A program made the position numbers and the translations under genes. From Planctomicrobium sp051465645 (lineage in GTDB: Bacteria; Planctomycetota; Planctomycetia; Planctomycetales; Planctomycetaceae), in the NCBI RefSeq assembly GCF_051465645.1, contig NZ_CP195790.1:3658001-3722000 (forward strand): a stretch of DNA of 64,000 nt, given 5' to 3'. Under the pieces are notes generated by a model, which did no database searches, was not told the origin of the DNA, and was given only the letters and a program-made list of their open reading frames with translations. This document shows positions 53,750 through 61,928 of this stretch, piece by piece. The stretch's first letter is position 1, and the number at the start of each line of letters is the position of its first letter.

Positions 53750-56029
53750 ATGCGACTTCCATTCCACTTAAGTACGCATCAGGCCGGGAACGAGACGTTG
53801 TCGCTTTTGAATCTGACATTGAATCAAGGTGACGCGGCGCTTGCCGGGTTGGAATCGTTTTTTGCCCCTCAGAATATCAACGGAACCGGACTCTGGCCGG
53901 TTGGTGACGCACAGCCTGATCATTGGCAGACAGACTTCAGTCAGCTCTTGAGTCAGCTTCAGCAACAATCTGCGACTCCACAGGCAACAAGCGCAACGGC
54001 TTCAAGTTCGGCCGCCAGTATTGCCATCGAGAATCCAGTAACGACGCCGATCTCAAGTTCCGTCGCGAGTGCGATTCACGGTTCTGTGACAAGGCAGATT
54101 GCGCTTTCGCTCGACACGATCGCTGATCGAACGGCAACACAGTTCCCACTTCCAGATCAGCTGAGAACTCCGACACTCCCAGCAGTCCACGAACAAAGCT
54201 TCATTGAAGAGAACACTGGGGCCAGCCTTCTCTCTGGTACTGAGACTGCGCCACCGGAACCAGCCTCATTCGTTCTCGATCGGCTTCTGCTAACACAATC
54301 GATTCCACTGCAAGTGCGGTCTACTCTGACGCCGAGTCTGAACCAGAACGGACTCAATGCGGTTGCCGTTGTGAGTTCGGTGAGTTCAGAGATTCAGCCG
54401 ACCGCGAATTCACAGGTTGTAGATCTCGCTCCCGAACTGGATGCAGGAACAACAGATCAGTCTGACGAAATCCCTGATGAAGTGCTTGCCCAAGTCCTGA
54501 ACGCGTTTCCACAACAGATTCCAGTTCCATCACAACTTCGCGATCTCGAACAGTTCAATAATGCCACACAGGATGAGCACGTTGATCCGGCAGCGCATCC
54601 GGCTGTCCATGCTCAACCAGTGAGCGAGCCCGACTCACTGCTGCGTCAGACTCCATTCGAGTTCACTGCGAATCCGTCTCAGACCGCTAATCTGACACGA
54701 CCAGAGACACACTCATCCTCACAGACTGTGCCGCGCACTGCGAGTTCAGAAGAACCTCATGGTGTTCGCACTTTGCAAACAGTTGATCACACTGAGGATC
54801 CGCGAACTCTGGCTGGAGAGTTGCCTCCAACTTCGCCACAGCCTCAACCTCTGCCTGACAATCGATCGCAATCACAGTCGACCGCACCAATCACAACCAA
54901 GATCGAAACCACATTCAATCAGACGCGAAATGCCCCAACGGCCGCGGCAGAGATCACTGGAAATCAGCACCAGACTCAGCAACATTCGCCTGAACCAGTC
55001 ACCACGGTTCCGACGCAGCCAACGCACTTCGAGCGCGCATCAGGTCAGCTGTCTTCAGAACATCAGGTCAGCACAGGAGAGCCCGACCGCCAGTTGCCAT
55101 CTCCTGCAGCACAAAGCACGTTGCAGGCACCGTTGACTGAAAACGTAACGGCCAACAGAACTGTGGTCGAATCTCAGATCGCAAATGAGCAGGACAGACT
55201 TTCTCCCGAGCCAGAACAACAACCTGCTCAGACGACCCAAGAATCAGTAACAGAGCACCTTCCAACACGACAGACGAAGACAACTGATCATCACGAGTCA
55301 CCGACCAGCGAGTGGGCCGCTCAATCATCATTGTCTTCCGCTGTTGTTCTTCAAACTCCAGTCACTGCATCTGAACCGAACGTAAATCCAGTCGTTACCC
55401 AGCCAACACTGACTTCGACGACAAGCGATCTGGGAGGCGGCTCTCCAGAGTTCCAATCATCAACAGATGATCGCAATTCCTCGGCTCAATCGGATCGTGT
55501 CACTCCACGAACGGATGGTGCCGTCGAGACTATGGCGCAGATCGCTGCCCCGGTCGAACAGACATTCGGCAACCAGCTCCAGTCAGCGACTCTTTCGAAC
55601 TTACAGCCAAGCCTGACCGAGCAGATCACTCAGCAATTGGTTCAGCAGATCAACCTGACGGATGCTGAAGGAGTCCAGAAATTTCAGATGCGTCTCGACC
55701 CGGAAGAACTGGGAGGGATGGTCATTGAAATTCATCGCAACGAAAAAGGGGAACTGCAGATCCAGGTCTCCGCTGATTCTCCAGAAACCAGAGCAATGGT
55801 GGAGAACCAGACAAAACAGATCTCCAGCTCATTGCAAAACCAAGGTGTCGCCCTGACGGAATTCAATGTCCTTCAACACGGGACAGAATCGTTTGGAGAC
55901 AGCCAGCATCAGCAACGACATCGAGCCGAAGTCGATGAGAACGGGCACGAGACAACAGGTCAGACCGCAGCAAAAGCGGCTTCATCCGTGACCGAAAGCC
56001 CCTCAGGCGAAATCAGCTTCCGAGCATGA
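53750..56029 (+). CDS. fliK: Flagellar hook-length control protein FliK
   Basis: A 759-residue protein. Residues ~50-620 are a long Gln/Thr/Ser/Pro-rich low-complexity ruler. The C-terminal Flg_hook domain (residues ~630-710) is clear: LTEQITQQLVQQINL, FQMRLDPEELGGMVIEI, ELQIQVSADSPETRAMVENQ, LQNQGVALTEFNV. FliK measures the hook and switches export specificity from hook to filament proteins. It is much longer than enteric FliK (~405), implying a longer hook if the ruler rule holds. A weak sigma-54-like site (GG-N10-GC) lies near 53488. It heads fliK-flgD-flgE. Confidence 0.9.
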   Translation: MRLPFHLSTHQAGNETLSLLNLTLNQGDAALAGLESFFAPQNINGTGLWPVGDAQPDHWQTDFSQLLSQLQQQSATPQATSATASSSAASIAIENPVTTPISSSVASAIHGSVTRQIALSLDTIADRTATQFPLPDQLRTPTLPAVHEQSFIEENTGASLLSGTETAPPEPASFVLDRLLLTQSIPLQVRSTLTPSLNQNGLNAVAVVSSVSSEIQPTANSQVVDLAPELDAGTTDQSDEIPDEVLAQVLNAFPQQIPVPSQLRDLEQFNNATQDEHVDPAAHPAVHAQPVSEPDSLLRQTPFEFTANPSQTANLTRPETHSSSQTVPRTASSEEPHGVRTLQTVDHTEDPRTLAGELPPTSPQPQPLPDNRSQSQSTAPITTKIETTFNQTRNAPTAAAEITGNQHQTQQHSPEPVTTVPTQPTHFERASGQLSSEHQVSTGEPDRQLPSPAAQSTLQAPLTENVTANRTVVESQIANEQDRLSPEPEQQPAQTTQESVTEHLPTRQTKTTDHHESPTSEWAAQSSLSSAVVLQTPVTASEPNVNPVVTQPTLTSTTSDLGGGSPEFQSSTDDRNSSAQSDRVTPRTDGAVETMAQIAAPVEQTFGNQLQSATLSNLQPSLTEQITQQLVQQINLTDAEGVQKFQMRLDPEELGGMVIEIHRNEKGELQIQVSADSPETRAMVENQTKQISSSLQNQGVALTEFNVLQHGTESFGDSQHQQRHRAEVDENGHETTGQTAAKAASSVTESPSGEISFRA

Positions 56030-56072
56030 CATTCGCAGTCAAAGCGATTATTGAAATACAGGACGTTTGAAC

Positions 56073-56462
56073 ATGGCGACTTCAGCAACCGGGATCTCAT
56101 CGCAGTTAGGGCAGCAGCAGTTCCTGCAACTGATGACAGCCCAATTGATGTACCAGAATCCATTGGAGCCAACCAAACAGGAAGACTTTCTCGGGCAGAT
56201 GGCCCAGTTCTCGACTCTGAGCGGGATTGAGAGCCTGAACGCCAACTTCTCTGAACTATTCAAGCTCCAGTCCCTGACACAAGGGGCCGGGTTAATCGGG
56301 AACGAAGTGACCTACTACTCAAAGATCACTCAATCAAACAAGACTGGAATTGTGACGTCAGCCTCTGTGAACAACGGAAAGCTTGAGGTCTCAGTCAACA
56401 ACGAGAAGGTCAGTCTCGACGACATTTCTCGCATCGGAGTCCCATCGACAACGCAATCCTGA
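56073..56462 (+). CDS. flgD: Flagellar hook cap protein FlgD
   Basis: A 129-residue protein from ATG 56073 (AGGA about ten bases upstream; TTG 56067 possible). The conserved FlgD N region is present: QFLQLMTAQLMYQNPLEPTKQEDFLGQMAQFSTLSGIESLNANF. The C-terminal part is short, with GLIGNEVTYYS and a small beta region, so the Tudor/FnIII-like cap domains of enteric FlgD (~230 residues) are missing or reduced. It scaffolds hook assembly and is placed normally between fliK and flgE. Confidence 0.93.
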   Translation: MATSATGISSQLGQQQFLQLMTAQLMYQNPLEPTKQEDFLGQMAQFSTLSGIESLNANFSELFKLQSLTQGAGLIGNEVTYYSKITQSNKTGIVTSASVNNGKLEVSVNNEKVSLDDISRIGVPSTTQS

Positions 56463-56549
56463 TCACAGGAATGGACCGCAGCAATCGAGTGTCACTGACC
56501 TTCATCGCATTCTAATACAACTTCGTACTGTCGCTTTAAGAGGCATGCC

Positions 56550-58214
56550 ATGGCCAACGCAATGATCACCGGAGTGTCCGGACTTCAATCTCACCAGAAG
56601 ATGATTGAGATTGTCGGCAACAACCTCGCCAACCTGAACACCGTCGGCTACAAGCAGCGAACCGCACTTTTCTCTGACGTGCTGTACGAGACGATTCGAG
56701 GAGGTTCGAGCGGGACGCCAGGCGTCTCAGGGGGAACCAATCCAGTTCAGGTCGGAACAGGCAGCAGATTGGCTTCCGTACGGACAAACATGTCTGGAGG
56801 GGGACTGGAATCGACCGGCGGTGACCTTGATATGGCCATTGACGGTGCAGGGTTTTTCGTTGTGAATAACGGAACCTCAAACCTTTATACACGCGCCGGC
56901 GCCTTCCTGATTGACCAGACCGGCATGCTCGTCGATGCCTCCACCGGATACCCTGTCCAACGCTTCGGAGCGGCGGGAGAGGACAATGACGGCTTCCCAT
57001 CGTTTCAGACGGCGGGTAACTCGAATGTCTATATTCCACTCGGTGCCCACGTACCGGGTCGAGCAACTCAAAGCGTTCAACTGGTCGGAAATCTGCCTGC
57101 CAACGGATCCACACCAGCTCAGCAGACTCTGTCTACTTCCAACTGGCTGGCCGGTGGTGTTGCCGCTACATCTTCAACATTGCTGAACTCACTCGACTTT
57201 GTGAGCACCGCCTATCAGGCTGGCGATTCGCTGGTCATGAGTGGAACCAACGCCGATGGAGGAGCCGTCAGCACCACACTCTCGGTCGGCCCAACGACAA
57301 CCGTAGGCGATCTTTTGAACGCGTTGAACACCGCATTCCCTGATGCCACAGCGTCGATCGGTGCGAACGGATCACTCTCAGTTCAAGCCGATAACACTGG
57401 GAAGTCGTTCCTCAGTCTGACGCTGACAAATGGAGTTTCAAACGCCGGTCAGGCCGACTTCAGTTCAGGATCATTTGTCGTTTCCACGCCGGGAGCCGAT
57501 GGTGCTGTAGTACGAGGCGGGATTCCGGTCTATGACGCCGGTGGGGGAGCTCACACTGTCAATTTTGAAATGACCAAGCAGGTCGATGGCACCTGGGATC
57601 TGAACATCCTGCTGGACCCAGCAGACGGGACAGTCGTCGACGGCTCGATCGGCGGAATCACATTCGGTGATGATCGCAACTTCAGTGTGGCAACAGGAAC
57701 CGGCCTGGGTGACACCAACATCACGATTCTCTTCAAAGGCCAGACGAATCCACAAACATTCAACATCGTGATGGACGGGGGAAGCTCGGCCGCAAGCGGA
57801 CTGACGTCATTCTCTGGTGACGCCTCGATCGCAACCGTTCAGGACGGATACGGCAACGGGATTCTCACCTCCGTTCAGGTGGATACATCAGGGATTGTGC
57901 AAGGGGTCGCCAGCAACGGCGTCGAGTTCCCAATCGCTCAGCTGGCAATTGGAAGCTTCCGCAACCCGGAAGGTCTCGAAGCGGTCGGCAGCAACTTCTT
58001 CAAATCCAGCATGAGCAGCGGTGACGTGCGAATCGGGGGAGCCGGAGCCAACGGAAACGGACTTGTCCGCGCCGGACAGCTCGAACAATCCAACGTCGAC
58101 GTCGCTGTCGAGTTCACAAGACTGATCGTCGCACAACGGGGGTTCTCCGCGAATGCACGCACAATCACCGTCACGAACGACATCCTGCAGGAACTGACAA
58201 ACCTGATTCGCTAA
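56550..58214 (+). CDS. flgE: Flagellar hook protein FlgE
   Basis: A 554-residue protein. N-terminal rod/hook signature GVSGLQSHQKMIEIVGNNLANLNTVGYK, GGGLESTGGDLDMAIDGAGFFVV, FlaE-like middle domain, and C-terminal flg_bbr_C helix QLEQSNVDVAVEFTRLIVAQRGFSANARTITV. Polymerises into the hook under FlgD. It is longer than enteric FlgE (~400) through an inserted surface domain at residues ~190-400. AGAGG precedes the ATG. A 12-bp hairpin terminator ends the operon. Confidence 0.96.
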   Translation: MANAMITGVSGLQSHQKMIEIVGNNLANLNTVGYKQRTALFSDVLYETIRGGSSGTPGVSGGTNPVQVGTGSRLASVRTNMSGGGLESTGGDLDMAIDGAGFFVVNNGTSNLYTRAGAFLIDQTGMLVDASTGYPVQRFGAAGEDNDGFPSFQTAGNSNVYIPLGAHVPGRATQSVQLVGNLPANGSTPAQQTLSTSNWLAGGVAATSSTLLNSLDFVSTAYQAGDSLVMSGTNADGGAVSTTLSVGPTTTVGDLLNALNTAFPDATASIGANGSLSVQADNTGKSFLSLTLTNGVSNAGQADFSSGSFVVSTPGADGAVVRGGIPVYDAGGGAHTVNFEMTKQVDGTWDLNILLDPADGTVVDGSIGGITFGDDRNFSVATGTGLGDTNITILFKGQTNPQTFNIVMDGGSSAASGLTSFSGDASIATVQDGYGNGILTSVQVDTSGIVQGVASNGVEFPIAQLAIGSFRNPEGLEAVGSNFFKSSMSSGDVRIGGAGANGNGLVRAGQLEQSNVDVAVEFTRLIVAQRGFSANARTITVTNDILQELTNLIR

Positions 58215-58248
58215 GCCGTCATCAGGCAATTTGACTGAGATTTCTATT

Positions 58249-58290
58249 CAGGCTGGAGTGCGTCACATGATCACTCCAGCCTGATTCGTT
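58249..58290 (+). terminator. Terminator after flgE
   Basis: Perfect 12-bp stem CAGGCTGGAGTG / CACTCCAGCCTG with an 11-base loop, then ATTCGTTT. Confidence 0.85.
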
Positions 58291-58507
58291 TCCATCAAAA
58301 CTTTCCAACCTGAATCGTATTCGCCGTTTCCGTGACGGATCACAACGGAAGTTTTTGCGAATCCTTGGTTGGTTCCGGCTTCGCACTCCGTCTCGGACTG
58401 GACTCAGCCGGGCCCCTCTCATAGAAACAACTCTTAGCGGTATCGTTCTGAAGTGTCGCCCCTCGTAACGGCGGCCACGCAACCGATTGCAGAAAGTATT
58501 TGAAGCC

Positions 58508-60697
58508 ATGCAGATTCAGCTTCCAGACGGAACAGTTAAAGAGTATCCAGCCGGTTCCAGCGCGTTGGATGTCGCACGGTCCATCGGAGAGCGGCTCGCA
58601 AATGCGACCATCGCCGCCGAGATCAACGGGCAAATCGTCGACGCCTCTCGTCCACTTTCAGAGTTAACCGACGCCGACCCGATCCCGGTTAAGCTGCTCA
58701 CAACCAAAGATGCAGCTGCTCTTGGCGTGTTGCGGCACTCCTGCGCCCACGTGATGGCCCGAGCCGTCATGCGAGTTTACGAAGGGGTCGGACTGGCATT
58801 CGGCCCGACAACCGGTAACGGCTTTTACTATGACTTCGATCTGAAGACTCCGATCAGCGAAGAGGATTTTCCTCGCATCGAAGCAGAGATGGAAGACATC
58901 ATCAAAGCCTCCGAACCTTTTGAACGGTTCTCGCTGAGCCGTGATGAAGCCATCAAGTTCGTCGGGGCGATGAATCAGGAACTCAAGACCGAGCACATCG
59001 CCACCGGTCTCGCCGAGCACGAGAGCCTGAGCTTCTACCGTCAGGGAGAATTCGTCGACCTGTGCCGTGGGCCTCACATTCCAGATGCCGGCCGTATCAA
59101 AGCATTCAAGCTGCTGAGCGTCGCCGGGGCCTACTGGAAAGGGGACTCCAGCAACCGTCACCTGCAACGACTCTACGGAACCGCGTTCTTCGACAAGAAG
59201 GACCTGCAGGCTCATCTCGATCAGGTCGAAGAAGCGAAACGCCGCGATCACCGAGTCCTTGGAAAACAGCATAGTCTGTTCACCATCTCGAATGACGTCG
59301 GGCAGGGGATGGCGCTGTGGCTTCCAAAGGGAGCGACGGTTCGTGCACTGCTTGAAGACTTCATCAAGCAGGAACTGATTCGTCGTGGGTACGAACCTGT
59401 TTACTCGCCTCACGTCGGGCGAGTCGAATTGTACGAGATCAGCGGTCACTTCCCGTACTACCGTGATTCGCAGTTCGCACCAATCTTCGGGCACCCAGCC
59501 GGCCAACTGGTCGACAACTGGAAGCAGAAGCTGGCAGAAAACGAACTGAGCGAGAAGTTCGAAACAGACTTTCTGGCAACGGCTGAGGATCTGGGATGTC
59601 AGTTCAATGACTATCCAAAATCCGGCACCAACGATGAGAAGTTTGCTTATCTCACGAAATGGGAAAAGCAGCAGGAACGTTACCTGCTCAAGCCAATGAA
59701 CTGCCCGCACCACGTGCAGATGTACAAGGCGATTCCACGGTCATACCGCGACCTGCCAGTGCGTCTCGCCGAGTTCGGAACCGTCTATCGCCACGAGCAA
59801 TCCGGCGAACTGAACGGGATGCTTCGCGTTCGAGGACTGACTCAGGACGATGCTCACTTGTTCTGTACCCCAGAGCAGGTAGAGCAGGAGTTCAAAGACA
59901 CTCTTGATCTGGTGAAGTACGTTCTCGGCAGCGTCGGCCTCGATGATTACCGCGTACAGTTGTCGAAGCGTGATCCGTCGTCAGACAAGTATGTCGGGTC
60001 ACCAGAGCTGTGGGACAATGCTGAATCGACTCTGCGAAGGGTGCTTCAGGAGAGCGGGCTGAACTTCACCGAATGCGAAGGGGAAGCAGCGTTCTACGGC
60101 CCGAAAGCCGACTTCATGGTTCGCGACGCAATCGGCCGTGAATGGCAGTTGGGAACCGTGCAGCTGGACTACAACCTTCCAGAGCGGTTCAAGCTGGAAT
60201 ACGTCGGTGCAGACAATGCGACACACCGCCCGGTGATGATTCACCGTGCTCCGTTCGGGTCACTGGAGCGTTTCGTCGGAATGCTCATTGAACACTTCGC
60301 CGCTGCATTCCCGCTGTGGCTCGCTCCAGAGCAGGTCCGCATCCTCGGGTTGAACGACGAGATGCTGGCTTATTGCGACGAAGTGAAAGCAAAACTGCAA
60401 CAGGCTGGCTTCCGCGTCACCATCGACAAGCAATCTGCCAACGTCAAGAAGAAGATTCGCGACGCACAGTTGGACCTGATCCCCTACATGCTGGTCGTTG
60501 GTCCGAAAGACCGCGATCAAGGCGGTGTTTCGGTTCGAGACCGCATCGACGGCGATCTTGGCTTCATGACCGTCGACGACGCGATCGCAAAGCTTGTTGC
60601 CGAGCGTGACAACCGAGTCATTCGCCAGGCAGTCAAACGATCGTTCAGCGGCTTCGGAGATTCCGGAACCGACTCAACATCCGGTGCGGACTACTAA
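58508..60697 (+). CDS. thrS: Threonine-tRNA ligase
   Basis: A 729-residue class II synthetase. It has an N-terminal TGS domain (MQIQLPDGTVKEYPAG), an editing domain (HSCAHVMARAV ... VDLCRGPHIPDAGRI), and a catalytic core with zinc ligands in KPMNCPHH, RHEQSGEL and MIHRAPFGS, followed by an anticodon-binding domain (VRILGLNDEMLAYCDEVKAKL). Between SGHFPYYRDSQF and ERYLLKPMNC there is an insertion of about 60 residues (residues ~322-386) absent from E. coli ThrRS. ATG 58508 fits the family start; an upstream TTG is in frame. A strong terminator follows; no T-box leader is seen. Confidence 0.96.
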   Translation: MQIQLPDGTVKEYPAGSSALDVARSIGERLANATIAAEINGQIVDASRPLSELTDADPIPVKLLTTKDAAALGVLRHSCAHVMARAVMRVYEGVGLAFGPTTGNGFYYDFDLKTPISEEDFPRIEAEMEDIIKASEPFERFSLSRDEAIKFVGAMNQELKTEHIATGLAEHESLSFYRQGEFVDLCRGPHIPDAGRIKAFKLLSVAGAYWKGDSSNRHLQRLYGTAFFDKKDLQAHLDQVEEAKRRDHRVLGKQHSLFTISNDVGQGMALWLPKGATVRALLEDFIKQELIRRGYEPVYSPHVGRVELYEISGHFPYYRDSQFAPIFGHPAGQLVDNWKQKLAENELSEKFETDFLATAEDLGCQFNDYPKSGTNDEKFAYLTKWEKQQERYLLKPMNCPHHVQMYKAIPRSYRDLPVRLAEFGTVYRHEQSGELNGMLRVRGLTQDDAHLFCTPEQVEQEFKDTLDLVKYVLGSVGLDDYRVQLSKRDPSSDKYVGSPELWDNAESTLRRVLQESGLNFTECEGEAAFYGPKADFMVRDAIGREWQLGTVQLDYNLPERFKLEYVGADNATHRPVMIHRAPFGSLERFVGMLIEHFAAAFPLWLAPEQVRILGLNDEMLAYCDEVKAKLQQAGFRVTIDKQSANVKKKIRDAQLDLIPYMLVVGPKDRDQGGVSVRDRIDGDLGFMTVDDAIAKLVAERDNRVIRQAVKRSFSGFGDSGTDSTSGADY

Positions 60698-60734
60698 ACC
60701 CGTCCCGCACTAAGCTAACAACTTAATCAACACG

Positions 60735-60772
60735 AAGAGCCGCCCACCCCAGTGAGCGGCTCTTTCTTTATT
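60735..60772 (+). terminator. Terminator after thrS
   Basis: AAGAGCCGC (60735-60743) pairs with GCGGCTCTT (60756-60764), followed by TCTTTATTT. Confidence 0.85.
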
Positions 60773-60794
60773 TAAAGAAGAGTAAATTGAGTGG

Positions 60795-60820
60795 CACGCC
60801 CTGACGTAAGGAAGGGCGTG
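60795..60820 (+). repeat. REP-like palindrome, copy 1
   Basis: A 26-base element, arms CACGCCCT and AGGGCGTG around a variable 10-base centre (GACGTAAGGA). It has the same orientation as copy 3 and is inverted relative to copy 2. Confidence 0.75.
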
Positions 60821-60900
60821 GACCTTTCCCAAGGGGAGTGCAAGCCCGTGAACGTCCACTTCGACAGAACAAATCAGACATCGCCCAGTCACCCAGCAGT

Positions 60901-60945
60901 CTGGAGACGAATCGAACTTTACCCCGTCGGGACGATGATTCCTAA
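60901..60945 (+). pseudogene. RAYT transposase 3'-end remnant, copy A
   Basis: The plus strand here encodes LETNRTLPRRDDDS and a stop. This matches, with changes, the LETDRTLPSLDE end of remnant B on the other strand. The DNA similarity continues past the stop, through about 95 bases, to the REP palindrome at 61040. Upstream coding similarity is lost. It is a decayed end of a REP-associated tyrosine transposase gene. Confidence 0.6.
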
Positions 60946-61039
60946 CAGAAGAGCATCAATGAAAGAGAATCAAATGCTGGAGGGCACCTGAATCTTGCTG
61001 GAGTGTGGGATATTCCTGAATCTCAACAAAACAACGCAC

Positions 61040-61065
61040 CACGCCCTTCCTGACGTCAGGGCGTG
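61040..61065 (-). repeat. REP-like palindrome, copy 2
   Basis: The same arms (CACGCCCT / AGGGCGTG) read on the opposite strand, with GTAG immediately before the minus-strand arm as in many RAYT-linked REPs. Lies about 95 bases after the stop of RAYT remnant A. Confidence 0.75.
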
Positions 61066-61162
61066 CTACCCGAACCGTGTCACCCGCCCGCTCACCACCG
61101 TCAACAAACACAAACCTTGCGTGCTAAAAGGACACTCTCAGCAAATATTCATTGTGTCTATT

Positions 61163-61387
61163 CTAGCGAAACATCCTCAACAACTTCATTTTCAAGCTTT
61201 TTATGAACACTTCTTCATTGGAGCCGAACAAAGATGTACCAGAGAGCGAAGCATTCACACCGTTGTTGCGAACATTCTCCTCCGTCGTCGACTTTATATT
61301 GCAGATCTGTATAAGTTTATTATCGTCCAGTAATTTTAATATCTCCGACGGTACTTCGATACGCGTAGCATCAGATCGAACTTCCAT
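61163..61387 (-). CDS. Possible small protein of unknown function
   Basis: A 74-residue frame, MEVRSDATRIEVPSEILKLL onward, ending KLLRMFR. The ATG has a strong SD, GGAGG nine bases upstream, which makes it stand out among short frames here. It is AT-rich compared with flanking DNA, suggesting foreign origin. It contains no recognisable domain; mixed polar/hydrophobic, probably helical at both ends. It lies among REP repeats and transposon remnants, so it may be a stray fragment. Confidence 0.35.
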   Translation of the reverse strand: MEVRSDATRIEVPSEILKLLDDNKLIQICNIKSTTEENVRNNGVNASLSGTSLFGSNEEVFIKSLKMKLLRMFR

Positions 61388-61498
61388 TTGAACGAGCCTC
61401 CGTCAATATTAGTGTACGTCCGGTCACATTAGTGGTGTACGTCCAACGAGTTCGGCTGGATAGAGCAATTGAGAACCCCTGCATGACCGATCGACTCC

Positions 61499-61540
61499 CA
61501 GTCACGCAGGGTGCGTCGCGACCTCAATGTTACCCACATT
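61499..61540 (+). repeat. Solo IS4-type end
   Basis: About 40 bases nearly identical (three differences) to 61922-61963, the left end and flank of the IS4 element: CAGTCACG, then AGGGTG, then GTCGCGACCTCAATGTT. There is no transposase beside it, so it is a remnant, or a small non-autonomous derivative. Confidence 0.6.
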
Positions 61541-61672
61541 CCTACCGGATGATATTGCCATTTTGATAAGGTCGGAATTGTTTTTTCTGGAAATTGCTGA
61601 ATTTTCCGGTGTGGCATGCTGTGTGCGGGACAGGGCCCCTCCTGTAATAGACTCCATTGAGGCGGCCGGAGG

Positions 61673-61698
61673 CACGCCCTGACGCAAGGAAGGGCGTG
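61673..61698 (+). repeat. REP-like palindrome, copy 3
   Basis: Arms CACGCCCT / AGGGCGTG with centre GACGCAAGGA. Lies about 100 bases after the stop of RAYT remnant B, the same position as copy 2 relative to remnant A. Confidence 0.75.
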
Positions 61699-61798
61699 GT
61701 ATGTTCTCATTGAGAATCACACATCATCTATCCCGACCCCGATATCAAGTATCCTGAAGCATTTGGTTTTACTTCCTCAATGCCCTCTTATTCAGGAA

Positions 61799-61924
61799 TT
61801 ATTCGTCCAGACTGGGTAAAGTTCGATCCGTCTCCAACCGGCCGGGCAATCCCGCATACCAACGGGCGCTAGACCATTCCCACTCTTCCGCACGTTCGGC
61901 CAAACCTCGTCGAACAGGGTTCAG
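61799..61924 (-). pseudogene. RAYT (REP-associated tyrosine transposase) C-terminal remnant, copy B
   Basis: The minus strand encodes LNPVRRGLAERAEEWEWSSARWYAGLPGRLETDRTLPSLDE and a stop, the characteristic C-terminal end of TnpA_REP proteins (N-P-V-x-x-G-L ... W-x-W-S-S). Just upstream there is a TGA and then the IS4 element. The catalytic HUH and Tyr part is missing, so the gene is dead. It fits with the three REP palindromes nearby. Confidence 0.8.
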
Positions 61925-61928
61925 TCAC

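Noticed and set aside
58215..58507. T-box or other leader upstream of thrS
   Set aside because: Apart from the flgE terminator I see no T-box consensus or specifier stem in the 290 bases.
58664..59713. 349-codon open frame antisense to thrS
   Set aside because: Shadow frame within conserved thrS; no motif or SD.
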